From Azospirillaceae bacterium (GTDB lineage: Bacteria; Pseudomonadota; Alphaproteobacteria; Azospirillales; Azospirillaceae): 64,000 bases of DNA. Position numbers and translations under genes: made by a program. The notes under the pieces were generated by a model. That model searched no databases, had not been told where the DNA came from, and saw only the letters and a program-made list of their open reading frames with translations. Each line of letters opens with the position of its first letter. The first letter of the stretch is position 1. This document shows positions 53,638 through 63,037 of the stretch, piece after piece. The stretch spans positions 62,001 through 126,000 of the forward strand of contig JARLIO010000062.1 in assembly GCA_031291675.1 (NCBI GenBank), given 5' to 3'.

Positions 53638-54484
53638 GAGTTTGACGATAGCTTGGTTGATTACGGATGAGGTCAGGACAGCAATCTCGACATTTGCGTT
53701 CCGGCATCCACGCGCCCGACGAACACAGACTTTATTTCGCCGTGCGGGCGTCCGATCGAGTCCTCCGCCCGATCGGTTCGGTGATGATCCCTCCAGGAGG
53801 TCGGCCGACGGGCGACGACAAGAACTCCGGTAGGATCGAAAGAGTTCCCCACAATCTCCGGAAGTGATAGCAATAGCCCCAATTTGTGACCCATAGGCGT
53901 AGACAGAACATCACAAACGATCGCAAAGCGGTCGTATACTTCAAAAACATCAAAAATTTCAACAGATATTCCAGTCAAAATCTCTCTAGTCGTTCCACGA
54001 TCTATCGTGGAACGGGAACGTTTCTGTAAAAAAATCAGTAAATTTCCTATTTAGCCACAAATTCTTGTAGCGATAGCGACGGCAATATAATGCAACGTAT
54101 ATATTTATGCATGGTGTGACGCAATAACTTTATCATGAAAATTTATTAATGATAAAGAAGATATTATATCAATATACATCACAAGCTTAACGCTAGCGTT
54201 GGCTTTATTGATTGTCAATCCGCATTTTCATAACTAATATGTAATGTTCTGTGGCGTCAGGAATCGCGGCAAAGCACGTTGGCGTAACATCGATGGGGGA
54301 GGCAGCCCGGTCGCCGGGATGCCGGTTATGCGAGATGACGCCATCGTCTACTTCTTGACGGTGGCAATCTATCGACCAGCGACAATTTCGGTGTGACGCC
54401 GGGCCTGACCCGATGGAACGCGGTGGCGAATGTGGTCGAGGGCGTGCTCGTGGTACAGAGCAATCGAAGGTTTTTCCTTCGGCA
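53638..54484. other. AT-rich island between tnpB and an XRE gene
   Basis: The part from about 53870 to 54240 is strikingly AT-rich compared with the rest of the window. It contains a perfect 11-bp inverted repeat with a two-base loop at 53991-54014 (CGTTCCACGAT and ATCGTGGAACG). Short open frames exist but none is convincing. It may be the left end of the TnpB element and a fragment of foreign DNA. Confidence 0.5.
53991..54014. repeat. Perfect inverted repeat in the AT-rich island
   Basis: CGTTCCACGAT, CT, ATCGTGGAACG: an 11-bp perfect stem. It could be an operator, a hairpin at a mobile-element end or a terminator; nothing decides between these. Confidence 0.6.
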
Positions 54485-54775
54485 TCATCCGATGTCTGCT
54501 CTTGACGCGAGGATTGTCGCGGTAAACCATCGGCTGTCGAGGAAATACGACGCTGGAACGTCGAGCACCTCCGCCAAGTGATACAACTCGCCGATGCTGA
54601 CACGACGAAGTCCTCGCTCGGCGGCTTGAACCTGCCGGACGCTCAATCGCATGGCAACGCCAAGTTCTTCCTGGCTCAGGCCCAGGAAGACCCGGCGATT
54701 TTGGATACGACTTCCAATGTGGCAATCAATCGCGCAGGGATCATCGTCGTTAACGGAGGTGTGGAAATGCGACAC
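54485..54775 (-). CDS. XRE-family DNA-binding regulator
   Basis: A 96-aa Cro/C1-type protein. The helix-turn-helix spans about residues 17-70 (SRIQNRRVFLGLSQEELGVA, then SVRQVQAAERGLRRVSIGEL), ending with VLDVPASYFLDSRW, a form common in alphaproteobacterial XRE regulators. The chosen GTG at 54775 has GGAG seven bases before it; upstream codons are not coherent. It stands alone in a decay zone, so it may be a leftover of a mobile element or toxin-antitoxin locus. Confidence 0.75.
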   Translation of the reverse strand: MSHFHTSVNDDDPCAIDCHIGSRIQNRRVFLGLSQEELGVAMRLSVRQVQAAERGLRRVSIGELYHLAEVLDVPASYFLDSRWFTATILASRADIG

Positions 54776-55201
54776 AAGGACTCTCCAAGAAAAAACCGGG
54801 AATGCCGACGGACAGGCAACGACTGCTGCCGATTCGCCTGGCTGAGGCCAAGCCGTGCATCGGTGATGACGGCGCCTGAATATTATACGGCCGATACCCG
54901 GCGGCGCCTGCGCGGCCCGCGATAACTTTTCGTCGATACGGAACCAGTCCTGCGCATCGCGGAATTTCCGCTTTCGATGGCGGTGAAGGCCCATTCGTGC
55001 AAAAATGTACGGTAAAGGTAACGGCTCGCAATCATCGGCGGTTCGACCTGATATCATCGTGTGATTCTGGAGCAGGTTCGGTGAGACTCTCGCGCACCAC
55101 GGGACCGAATTATATGAGACCAGGACCGGATTATTTGCGACGGACCCGCAATCATCGGCGATGCGGCTCCCATTATATCAGACACTTGTTCAAGCCATTC
55201 A
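54776..55201. other. Non-coding stretch with repeat fragments
   Basis: No intact gene. Two copies of the short motif CAATCATCGGCG occur near 55029 and 55149, with AT-richer DNA between them, suggesting old mobile-element ends. Confidence 0.35.
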
Positions 55202-55305
55202 TCAGATTGGCAATCCGGCCGCCCGCATGCGCACGGCAAGCTCCTGGGCTCTCGCCCCGCCGAGTTCGCCCCGGAGGAATTGGCGGATCTCAGCGGGCTT
55301 GGCGC
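55202..55305 (-). pseudogene. Unidentified C-terminal gene fragment
   Basis: On the minus strand a coherent helical stretch (AEIRQFLRGELGGARAQELA, then VRMRAAGLPI) ends at a TGA. It is cut upstream by a family C repeat. I cannot name the family. Confidence 0.35.
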
Positions 55306-55368
55306 TAGAGCATTTTCCGACCAAGTGGGTTCCGGTTGGGCGTAGAAAATGCGACAAAACAAAGACCT
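55306..55368 (+). repeat. Repeat family C, copy 2
   Basis: Identical over all 63 bp to 50898-50960. It is followed at once by the perfect hairpin at 55369-55406. Confidence 0.85.
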
Positions 55369-55406
55369 AGAGCCGTTTCCGATCCAACGTGATCGGAAAC
55401 GGCTCT
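55369..55406. repeat. Perfect 16-bp-stem hairpin
   Basis: AGAGCCGTTTCCGATC and GATCGGAAACGGCTCT with a CAACGT loop. It adjoins repeat C, so the two may form one composite element; a terminator role is possible but no T-tract follows. Confidence 0.75.
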
Positions 55407-55413
55407 GAACTGT

Positions 55414-55530
55414 TCAACGAGCGACCAGTACCGTGTACGGGTGCCGCGTCAACCGGGGCTCCAGGTCCTCAAGGTGACGAGCGAGCACGCCCTTGACCCC
55501 CTGGGCGCCGGCGGGCGAGATCCCCGATCG
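55414..55530 (-). pseudogene. Unidentified C-terminal gene fragment
   Basis: About 38 codons before a TGA read ISPAGAQGVKGVLARHLEDL and EPRLTRHPYTVLVAR. The composition looks protein-coding but the family is unknown, and upstream the frame is lost. It lies just beyond the hairpin, so it was probably cut by that element. Confidence 0.35.
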
Positions 55531-55570
55531 GCGTGATCAGGGCGATGTCGTCCTGGTCGCCCGGTCCTCG

Positions 55571-56896
55571 TCAGAATTCGGCGACCTTTCCGACGGCAAA
55601 CCCGGCGAAGCGGCGGGGATGATAGGGGCCTGGCTCGACGATGGCCGCATCACCCGTGATGATATCGGCGATCAGATGGCCCGCCCCGGGTCCGATCCCG
55701 AATCCGTGGCCGCTGAACCCGGCGGCCAGAATGAAACCGGGCAGGGCGCCGATCTCTCCGATCGCCGGGACGCCATCGGGTGTGCTGTCGATGTAACCGG
55801 CCCAGGCGGCGGTGACGGTGGTGGTTCTCAGCGCCGGCAACAAATCCAGGGCGCGGCGGTGTGTTCGTTGGATCGTGCCCTGGTCGGGTGTCGGATCGAG
55901 GATGCGCATGCGTTCCATCGGCGTCGGACGGTCCAGGCGCCAGGGACGCAGCGTTTCGTGGCCGGCGTTGATGCCGCCGAGCCCCCCCGGGAGCAGGTTG
56001 CGCCAACGCCGTCGGAACATCGGCAGAAACTGCGGCGCAAAGCGCAGTTGCTGGAGGGTCGGGTCGACGCGGCCCCGTCCGCTGATCGCGAGCGTATAGC
56101 CGCCATCGCCGCGCCGGGTCACGGAGATCGCCGCGGTGTGCAGCGCGTCAGGCAGGCCCGCGGCACCCGGGGAAACCGCCAGGATCGAGGAGCGGATCGA
56201 GGCCTGGGGAAAGCGGATGCCGAGTTGGTTGCAGAAGGAGGAACCCCAGGCGCCGCCGGCCATGATGGCGATCGGGGTGCGGATCGTGCCCTGTTCCGTG
56301 ATGACGCCGGCGACCCGTCCCCCCGCGGTTTCCAGGCCCCGGGCCGCGCAATTCTGGTGGACCGAGCCCCCCTGTTTCAGAATGGCGCGCGCCACGGCCG
56401 GGGCGGCGCTGGCCGGATCGGCGATGCCGTCGGTCGGTGAGAACACGCCGCCTTTCCAGGTCCGGCCTGTGGCATGGCCGTGTCGCGTCGCCGCGGCACT
56501 GTCCAGCATCCGGGTCGTGACCCCCACGGTCCGGGCAAAGTCGCGCCAGCGCGCCCAGGTCGCCAGTTCCCGCTCATCATTGCTGAGATAGAGCAGGCCG
56601 CAGCGCGTGAAGCCGGTGTTCTCGCCGCTTTCGCTGCCAAAGCGCTGCCACAGGTCGAGGCTGTGGGTCGCCATTGGCAATTCGCGGGCATCACGATTTT
56701 GTTGTCGGCACCAGCCCCAGTTCCGGCTGGATTGTTCGGCGCCGATCCGGCCCTTTTCCACCAGGGCAACCTTGAGCCCCCGCATCGTCAGGTAATAGGC
56801 GGCGAAGACACCGACAATGCCGCCACCGATCACGACGGCATCGGCGCGGTCCGGGATTTGCGGGGTGGATTGAATAGGCTGCAACGGCGCGGGCAT
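55571..56896 (-). CDS. FAD-dependent oxidoreductase (DAO family)
   Basis: A 441-aa flavoprotein of the glycine/sarcosine/D-amino-acid oxidase superfamily. The dinucleotide motif is VVIGGGIVGVFAAYYL near residues 20-36, followed by SSRNWGWCRQQNRD, in which the arginine and cysteine suggest a flavin-linking or substrate site. The C-terminal GFSGHGFGIGPGAGHLIAD completes the FAD fold. The ATG at 56896 gives the usual short pre-motif tail. It is divergent from an Lrp-type regulator and lies near a peptide-type ABC transporter, suggesting uptake and oxidation of an amino-acid derivative. Confidence 0.88.
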   Translation of the reverse strand: MPAPLQPIQSTPQIPDRADAVVIGGGIVGVFAAYYLTMRGLKVALVEKGRIGAEQSSRNWGWCRQQNRDARELPMATHSLDLWQRFGSESGENTGFTRCGLLYLSNDERELATWARWRDFARTVGVTTRMLDSAAATRHGHATGRTWKGGVFSPTDGIADPASAAPAVARAILKQGGSVHQNCAARGLETAGGRVAGVITEQGTIRTPIAIMAGGAWGSSFCNQLGIRFPQASIRSSILAVSPGAAGLPDALHTAAISVTRRGDGGYTLAISGRGRVDPTLQQLRFAPQFLPMFRRRWRNLLPGGLGGINAGHETLRPWRLDRPTPMERMRILDPTPDQGTIQRTHRRALDLLPALRTTTVTAAWAGYIDSTPDGVPAIGEIGALPGFILAAGFSGHGFGIGPGAGHLIADIITGDAAIVEPGPYHPRRFAGFAVGKVAEF

Positions 56897-57078
56897 GGGA
56901 TGAAACTCCAGAATCAGCATCCGGACCTTAGGGGTTCCCGGCCGGTTGGCGGCACTGGAGATCGCGGCGCTGCAGCATATCATTTTGTTGATGGCCGACG
57001 CGGCGAACGATTGTTCTGGAAGGGAGAATCCTCCACGATGGACAAAACCTCGTGCTATGCTAAGCTCTTTCCGGCCGG

Positions 57079-57101
57079 TCGGCAGAATGTTTTGCTGCCG
57101 A
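57079..57101. promoter_or_regulatory. Candidate Lrp-type operator
   Basis: TCGGCAG and CTGCCGA form inverted arms around an AATGTTTTG centre in the divergent gap between the oxidase and the Lrp-type gene. Lrp proteins often bind such imperfect palindromes. The assignment is positional. Confidence 0.35.
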
Positions 57102-57136
57102 ATTCCGGCGTCGGTCTTTCATTGGATGGATCTGCC

Positions 57137-57613
57137 ATGAAATTGGATCGGATCGACATCAAGATCCTCTATCAACTGCAGAAAAACGGCCGCATCACCA
57201 ATGTCGAGCTCGCGGAACTGGTCAGCCTGTCGCCCAGTCCCTGCCTGATGCGCGTCAAGAAGCTCCAGGCGGAAGGCTATATCGAAGGCTATTCCGCCCA
57301 GATCAATATTGGAAAGCTTGGCCAGGTCCTGACGGTTTTCACCGAGATTACACTCAAGAATCACCGGCAGATCGATTTTGCCCGGTTCCTGGCCGCGATC
57401 AGGAAGGTTGACCAGTTGCTGGAATGTCATCTGGTCTCGGGCGGGTATGATTATATGCTGAAATTTGTCACCGCCGGGATCGGTGAGTATCAGACGATCA
57501 TGGAAAACCTGACCGACATGGATATCGGCATCGACAAGTATTTCAGCTTTGTCGTGTTGAAATCGCCGATCGTCAAGGCGCATATGCCGTTGACCAGCCT
57601 GTTCCCGGTCTAG
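57137..57613 (+). CDS. Lrp/AsnC-family transcriptional regulator
   Basis: A 158-aa regulator. The N-terminal helix-turn-helix (about 1-60) reads LDRIDIKILYQLQKNGRITN and VELAELVSLSPSPCLMRVKK, the classical Lrp/AsnC form. The C-terminal RAM domain (about 65-150) includes VSGGYDYMLKFVTAG and the dimer/ligand loop. The ATG at 57137 was chosen as it matches family starts; an in-frame ATG at 57038 would add 33 residues. It is divergent from the FAD oxidase and probably activates it in response to an amino acid. Confidence 0.92.
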   Translation: MKLDRIDIKILYQLQKNGRITNVELAELVSLSPSPCLMRVKKLQAEGYIEGYSAQINIGKLGQVLTVFTEITLKNHRQIDFARFLAAIRKVDQLLECHLVSGGYDYMLKFVTAGIGEYQTIMENLTDMDIGIDKYFSFVVLKSPIVKAHMPLTSLFPV

Positions 57614-57620
57614 TGGCCCG

Positions 57621-57770
57621 CGTCATTGAATTTGCTACCGTCGCCCTCGCGAATGCGGGGGCCCAGAGCGGCACGCTCCGAACGATGGCGCCTGGGGCCC
57701 TGGATGCCCGCGTTCGCGAGCATAACGGTGGCGGGAGATCCTCTCATTGTCAGCGACGCGAGCCACGAGC
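57621..57770 (+). repeat. Repeat family A, copy 4
   Basis: A full copy (CGTCATTGAATTTGCTACCG to CTCATTGTCAGCGACGCGAG), 8 bp after the Lrp gene stop. With the convergent ABC gene it fills most of the 200-bp gap and could act as a two-way transcript end. Confidence 0.82.
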
Positions 57771-57812
57771 CGGTTTCCCGCCCCCCGGCAATCCGGTCAG
57801 TGCCCGAATGTC

Positions 57813-59468
57813 TCAACGCTGGCAATAGTCCCGCACCTGGTCGGGATCCTGGCGCAGGGCGTCGAGCCAGGACGGGTCGAGCCGGGGCACCGAGGAAAAC
57901 AGCAGCTTGGAATAAGGATGCTGCGGCGCCTTTCGCTCCGCCGGGGTGATTTCCTCCATTTTTTGTCCGCGATACATCACGATGATCTCGTCGCAGATCG
58001 CCTCGACCACCGACAGATCATGGCTGATGAAGACGTAGGACAGGCCGAGTTCGCGTTGCAGCTCCTTGAGCAGCTCAATCACCGCCGCGGTCACGACCGT
58101 ATCCAGGGCCGAGGTGATTTCGTCACACAGGATCAGCTTGGGATCCGCGGCCAGGGCACGGGCGAAATTGATGCGCTGCTTCTCGCCGCCCGACAGCTCG
58201 CCGGGGTGGCGATGGCGCACCGTGCGGGGCAGGTGGACCATGTCGAGCAGCGCATTGATCCGGACGTCGCGCGCCTTGCGGTCCATGCCATGATAGAAGG
58301 CGAGGGGGCGGCCGAGAATGTCCTCGATCGACTTGGCCGGGTTGAGCGCGGTGTCGGCGTGCTGGAACACGATCTGCAGCTCGCGCAACTGACTGCGGGT
58401 CCGTTTGCGGGCGGTGTTCCACAGTTCGTGGCCATCGAAAATGATGTCACCGGCGTGGGCCGGGTGAATGCCGGCGATGGCACGGGCCAGGGTCGACTTG
58501 CCGCAGCCGGATTCGCCGACAATGCCGAGATTGCGGCCCCGCTCCACTTTCAGGCTGACCGACCGGACCGCAACGATCAGCGGTTGCCCGTCGCGCTGGA
58601 CCGGCCCATAGCCGACGGTCATCGCGTCGACCTCAAGAAGCGGGTGCGACGGGCTTTCCGGGGCGGCGGTCCGGCTGTGCGGCTTCGGTTTGAACGCCGC
58701 CAGCAGGCTCTGGGTGTAGGGGTGCCGGGGCTGGGTCAGGATGTCATGGGTCGTGCCGATTTCCTGCGTCTGGCCTGATTTCAAGACCACGATGCGGTCT
58801 GCGATCTGGGCGACCACCGCGAGGTCGTGGGAGACATAGACGCAGGCAATTCGATATTGCTTGATCACCGCCTTGAAGGCGCGCAGCACCTCGACCTGGG
58901 TCGTGACGTCCAGCGCCGTCGTCGGCTCGTCGAAAATCACCAGTTTCGGATTACCGATCAGGGCCATCGCCGCCGCGAGCCGCTGCAACTGGCCGCCCGA
59001 GACCTGGTGGGGATAGCGGTTGCCGATCGCGGCCGGTTCGGGCAGGGACAGGGCCCGGAACAGCTCGATGGCTTTGCGTCGCGCCGCGGCCGGTGACATC
59101 AGGCCATGGATGCGGGTCACCTCGATGACCTGGTCCATAATGGTGGCGGCGGGATTGAAGGCGGCCGCGGCGCTTTGCGGCACATAGGCAATCTTGGTGC
59201 CGCGGATGGCGGCCCGTTGCTTCTCCGACAGGGTGACCATGTTGTCACCATCGACCCAGACGTCGCCGCCGGAGATCCGGCATCCGGCCCGGGCGTAGCC
59301 CATCAGGGTCATCGCGATGGTCGTCTTGCCCGAGCCGCTCTCGCCGATGAAGGCCACGCTTTCGCCTTCGGCGATGGTCAGGCTGACCCCTTTGATGATC
59401 TCGACGCGGCGCCCGGAATCGGTGGTCGCTTCGACCTTCAGGTTGCGAATTTCGACGAGATTGGCCAT
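57813..59468 (-). CDS. Dipeptide/oligopeptide ABC transporter ATPase, fused double domain
   Basis: A 551-aa protein joining two ABC ATPases (DppD- and DppF-like). The first has Walker A GESGSGKTT, signature VSGGQLQRLA and Walker B LVIFDEPTTALD. The second, from about residue 280, has GESGCGKST, LSGGEKQRINFARAL and LILCDEITSALD. Each half ends in the HPYTQSLL or HPYSKLLF segment typical of the peptide/nickel group. It powers the two permeases encoded upstream. The start overlaps the stop of the upstream permease gene, and a second ATG lies three bases earlier. Confidence 0.93.
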   Translation of the reverse strand: MANLVEIRNLKVEATTDSGRRVEIIKGVSLTIAEGESVAFIGESGSGKTTIAMTLMGYARAGCRISGGDVWVDGDNMVTLSEKQRAAIRGTKIAYVPQSAAAAFNPAATIMDQVIEVTRIHGLMSPAAARRKAIELFRALSLPEPAAIGNRYPHQVSGGQLQRLAAAMALIGNPKLVIFDEPTTALDVTTQVEVLRAFKAVIKQYRIACVYVSHDLAVVAQIADRIVVLKSGQTQEIGTTHDILTQPRHPYTQSLLAAFKPKPHSRTAAPESPSHPLLEVDAMTVGYGPVQRDGQPLIVAVRSVSLKVERGRNLGIVGESGCGKSTLARAIAGIHPAHAGDIIFDGHELWNTARKRTRSQLRELQIVFQHADTALNPAKSIEDILGRPLAFYHGMDRKARDVRINALLDMVHLPRTVRHRHPGELSGGEKQRINFARALAADPKLILCDEITSALDTVVTAAVIELLKELQRELGLSYVFISHDLSVVEAICDEIIVMYRGQKMEEITPAERKAPQHPYSKLLFSSVPRLDPSWLDALRQDPDQVRDYCQR

Positions 59469-60319
59469 CACGGGGCACTCCGGTCGCGGATCTTCCGCGG
59501 CAGATTGTCGATCAGAAGATTGACGCTGATGGTCAGGGTGGCGATGGCGATCGAGGGCACGATCACCGCCGGCGCCCCGAAGGGCAGACCGCCAAGATTT
59601 TCGCGGACCAGCGCGCCCCAGTCGGCATAGGGCGGCTGCACGCCCAGCCCGAGAAAAGACAGGCCCGACAGCAGCAGCACGATGAAAACAAAGCGCAGGC
59701 CGAGATCGGCCAGCACCGGGCCGATGATGTTGGGCAGGATTTCCGCGCCGATCAAATAGGCCAGGCTCTCGCCGCGAATCCGGGCGACGGTCATGAATTC
59801 CATGGTGTTGATATTGACCGCCAGCGAGCGGCTGAAGCGATAGGCGCCGGGAATATAGATCGCCGAGAGTGTCAGGATCAGGACCGGGATCGAGGAGCCG
59901 ACGGCGGCCACGACCATCAGGCCGAACAGTTTGCTGGGGATCGAGTTCATGGCATCGAGGATGCGGCTGAGCACGCTATCAACGACGCCGCGCACCACCG
60001 CGGCGGCCATGCCGAGCACGACGCCGGTGACGCAGGCGATGGTCACCGCCGCCAGCGAGATGCCGACGGTATAGCGCGCCCCCATCAGGATCCGCGACAG
60101 CATGTCGCGGCCGAGATAGTCCGATCCCAGCCACAATCCCGGGTGCATCGGCCCGAAATAGTCGGTGTCGACGATCTCACCGACGGAATAGGGGATGAGA
60201 TCGGCGGCAAACAGGGCGATGACGGCCCAGAACAGCACGACGGCGAAGCCGATCAGCCCGACCAGATTGATGCGGTAGCCGAGCCGCGACCCGATGAGAC
60301 CGGTGGCGCGTTTTGTCAT
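59468..60319 (-). CDS. Peptide ABC transporter permease (DppC-like)
   Basis: A 283-aa inner-membrane permease with about six helices. The N-terminal VVLFWAVIALFAADLIPYS and LGSDYLGRDMLSRILMGARY are diagnostic for DppC/OppC proteins. The ATPase-contact loop EFMTVARIRGESLAYLIGAE is present. It overlaps both neighbours by about one codon, forming a tightly coupled operon with the DppB-like permease and the ATPase. Confidence 0.93.
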   Translation of the reverse strand: MTKRATGLIGSRLGYRINLVGLIGFAVVLFWAVIALFAADLIPYSVGEIVDTDYFGPMHPGLWLGSDYLGRDMLSRILMGARYTVGISLAAVTIACVTGVVLGMAAAVVRGVVDSVLSRILDAMNSIPSKLFGLMVVAAVGSSIPVLILTLSAIYIPGAYRFSRSLAVNINTMEFMTVARIRGESLAYLIGAEILPNIIGPVLADLGLRFVFIVLLLSGLSFLGLGVQPPYADWGALVRENLGGLPFGAPAVIVPSIAIATLTISVNLLIDNLPRKIRDRSAP

Positions 60320-61269
60320 CAGCGGAGCCTCGGATTGGCCAGGATGGCGATGACATCGGCAGCGGTGATCAGCACAAGATAACCGAGGCAGAAGATCATG
60401 GCACAGCTCTGGATCAGTGGCAGATCGCGGGTCGACACCGCGTCGACCATCAGCATGGCGATACCGGGATAGTTGAAGATGGTCTCGATGATGATGACGC
60501 CGCCGAGCAGGTAGGACAGCGACAGGGCCATCGCATTGACGATCGGGCCGAGCGCGTTGGGCAGGGCGTGTTTCAGGACCAGACGGGGCCGCGAGGCTCC
60601 CTTCAGCAGCGCCATTTCGACATAGGGCGTGTTGAGGGTCTCGATCACGGCGGCCCGGCCCATCCGGATCATTTGCGCCGACACCACGAAGGTCAGGGTG
60701 ATGACCGGCATGGCATAGGCGCGCAACAGATCATAGAAGCTGTGGATTTCGTTGGTGAAGGACAGCGCCGGCAGCCATTTCAGATAGACGGCGAACAGCA
60801 GAACCGCCGAGGTCGCGACGACGAACTCCGGTACCGAAATGACCCCGATGGTCACGATGGTCACAATCCGGTCATAGACCGAGCCGCGCCACATCGCGGC
60901 GGTGATGCCCAGCGTCAGGGCCAGCGGCACGGAGATCAGGGCGGTCAGCCCGGCGAGCTTCAGCGTGTTGACAAGGCGCCCGGCGATCAGCGTGGCGACC
61001 GGCATATTGTTGGCATAGGAGGTGCCCAGGTCACCCCGCAGCAGTCCGAGACACCAGCGCAGGAAGCGGAACAAAGCGGGTTCGTCGAGATGCATCGCCG
61101 TGCGCAGACCGGCGACCGCCTCGGGTGTCGCGGCCTGGCCGAGCAGGATCGATGCGGTGTCGCCGGGCAGCAGCGTGGTGGCAAAGAACACGGCGAACGA
61201 GACGATCACCAGCGTGACCAGGGCGATGAGCAGTCTGCTCAGGACGAGGGACGGAACCCGTGCTCTCAC
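60319..61269 (-). CDS. Peptide ABC transporter permease (DppB-like)
   Basis: A permease of 316 aa with six predicted helices. LSRLLIALVTLVIVSFAVFF at the N-terminus, the FFATTLLPGDTAS segment and the EAA-type loop NTPYVEMALLKGASRPRLVL are typical of DppB. The GTG at 61269 was chosen because GGAG lies seven bases upstream; an ATG at 61284 is an alternative. It lies about 100 bp after the binding protein gene and overlaps the DppC-like gene. Confidence 0.92.
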   Translation of the reverse strand: MRARVPSLVLSRLLIALVTLVIVSFAVFFATTLLPGDTASILLGQAATPEAVAGLRTAMHLDEPALFRFLRWCLGLLRGDLGTSYANNMPVATLIAGRLVNTLKLAGLTALISVPLALTLGITAAMWRGSVYDRIVTIVTIGVISVPEFVVATSAVLLFAVYLKWLPALSFTNEIHSFYDLLRAYAMPVITLTFVVSAQMIRMGRAAVIETLNTPYVEMALLKGASRPRLVLKHALPNALGPIVNAMALSLSYLLGGVIIIETIFNYPGIAMLMVDAVSTRDLPLIQSCAMIFCLGYLVLITAADVIAILANPRLR

Positions 61270-61366
61270 GCTGTGACTCCGCATAAGGTTGGAGGGGGCG
61301 GCGGGGCCGCAAAACGGGTGATGACGGAGCCGCCGGGGATGCCGGCAGCCCCGGCGGGGTATCGCG

Positions 61367-62974
61367 TCAGGCGTCGAGCCAGACATACTCCGCGAAGGCG
61401 TAGCCCATCATGCCGCCGAGCGGGTTCGGGGCCAAACCTTTCAGCTTGCCGGTGATCGCATCGACATTCGAGAGATAGGCCGGGATCAAGGTGCCGGCTT
61501 CGTCGGCGATCATGACCTGCAACGCGCTGTAGAGCTCTTTGCGCTTGGCCTGATCGAGCGAACCCCGGGCTTCGAGCATCATCTTGTCGAACTTCTCCGA
61601 CTTGTACTGGCTCTCATTCCACGGCGCGTCCGAGGCGTAGAGCAGCGAGAACAGGATGTCGGGGGTTGGGCGCGGGTTGATGTTGCCGAAATGGATCGGG
61701 GCCTTGAGCCAGTAATTATCCCAGTAGCCGTCGGAGGGAACCCGTTGGACATCGAGTTTCATGCCGATCTCGGCACCGGAGGCCTGGATGATCATGGCCA
61801 TGTCGATCGAGGAGGTCGCGGCGTCGGATGCGATGACCGGAATGGATTGGCCCAACAGCCCGGCCTTCTTGAACAGGAATTTCGCTTTGTCGGGATCGTA
61901 GGGCTTGGGCTTCAGGTCGGGGTTGTGGAAGAAATCGGCCGGCGACACGGGCTGGTCATTGGCGACGATGCCCAGGCCGCGCATCGCCGATTTGACGATC
62001 TGCTCGCGATTGACCAGATACTTCATGCCGTCGACGAAATCTTTATTGTGCCCCGGCGTCTTGTCGAGACGCATGTTGAGATTGGTGTAGTTGCCTGACG
62101 TCGTCGTGGACAGCACGAAGCCCTTCTGGGTGTCGACCAGGCGCATCGAGCGCGGATTGATCGAGGCGGCCAGATGAATATCACCGGACAACAGCGCATT
62201 GACGCGGGCATTGTCGTCGCTGATGGCGAAAAATTCGAAGGAATCGACGTTCGGGCCCGATTTCCAGTAATTCTTGTTGCGCAGGCCGATGGATCGGACA
62301 CCGGGTTCGAATTTCTCGCAGGTGAAGGCGCCGGTTCCGTTGCCCTTGGAAAAGTCGGTGGTGCCATCGGCCACGATCATGAAATGATGCATCGACAGGA
62401 TGGTCGGCAGATCGGCATTGGGACTGGTCAGTGCGATCTCGACGGTGGACTTGTCGATCGCTTTGACGCCGGTGATTTGCGCGGCGATCTTGGCGACCTT
62501 TGATCCGACGGCAGGATCGAGATGGCGCTTCAACGAGAACACGACATCGTCGGCGGTCAGCGGCTTGCCGTCGTGGAAGGTGACCTCCTTGCGCAGCTTG
62601 ACGGTCCAGGTCTGGGCGTCTTTGCTGTCGATGGAGGAGGCCAGCTCCATCTGCGGCGTGCCACCTTCGTTCAGGAAGCTCAGCCGGTTGTAGAAGGAAC
62701 AACAGCGGACATAGTCGGTCGAGAGCGAGGCCTTGGCCGGATCAAGCGTGTCGGCCGTCGAGGATGACCAGCCGGCCGCCTTCAGGGCGCCACCTTTGAC
62801 CGGTGTGGCGGCCAGGGCGGCGGTCGCGTGGTTGAAAATGATGTTTCCCGCGGCCAGGGAGGCGCCGCCGGCCATCATCATCTTCAGCAATTCCCGGCGC
62901 GATGCGCCGCGGCGGATCGCGTCTTCCACCATGGTGTCATCGGGCTTGTTCCAATTGGTGATCACGTCGCTCAT
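61367..62974 (-). CDS. Peptide ABC transporter substrate-binding protein (SBP_bac_5)
   Basis: A 535-aa periplasmic binding protein. A twin-arginine signal is visible at about residues 24-52 (GASRRELLKMMMAGGASLAAG), so it may be exported folded by the Tat route. The mature part has LRKEVTFHDGKPLTADDVVF, TGAFTCEKFEPG and DKAKFLFKKAGL, all standard for the Dpp/Opp family. It is the first gene of the transporter operon. With the FAD oxidase and Lrp regulator nearby, an amino-acid-derived substrate such as a peptide or opine-like compound is inferred. Confidence 0.93.
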   Translation of the reverse strand: MSDVITNWNKPDDTMVEDAIRRGASRRELLKMMMAGGASLAAGNIIFNHATAALAATPVKGGALKAAGWSSSTADTLDPAKASLSTDYVRCCSFYNRLSFLNEGGTPQMELASSIDSKDAQTWTVKLRKEVTFHDGKPLTADDVVFSLKRHLDPAVGSKVAKIAAQITGVKAIDKSTVEIALTSPNADLPTILSMHHFMIVADGTTDFSKGNGTGAFTCEKFEPGVRSIGLRNKNYWKSGPNVDSFEFFAISDDNARVNALLSGDIHLAASINPRSMRLVDTQKGFVLSTTTSGNYTNLNMRLDKTPGHNKDFVDGMKYLVNREQIVKSAMRGLGIVANDQPVSPADFFHNPDLKPKPYDPDKAKFLFKKAGLLGQSIPVIASDAATSSIDMAMIIQASGAEIGMKLDVQRVPSDGYWDNYWLKAPIHFGNINPRPTPDILFSLLYASDAPWNESQYKSEKFDKMMLEARGSLDQAKRKELYSALQVMIADEAGTLIPAYLSNVDAITGKLKGLAPNPLGGMMGYAFAEYVWLDA

Positions 62975-63037
62975 GTTGTCCCCTGTCTCCTGTGGTTGAT
63001 GGGCTGCCCCTCGGCGTGATGCCGGTGCCGGTGCCGG

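Noticed and set aside
53673-53978. 101-codon minus-strand frame in the AT-rich island
   Set aside because: The first half looks plausible but no family, start site or conserved motif supports it.
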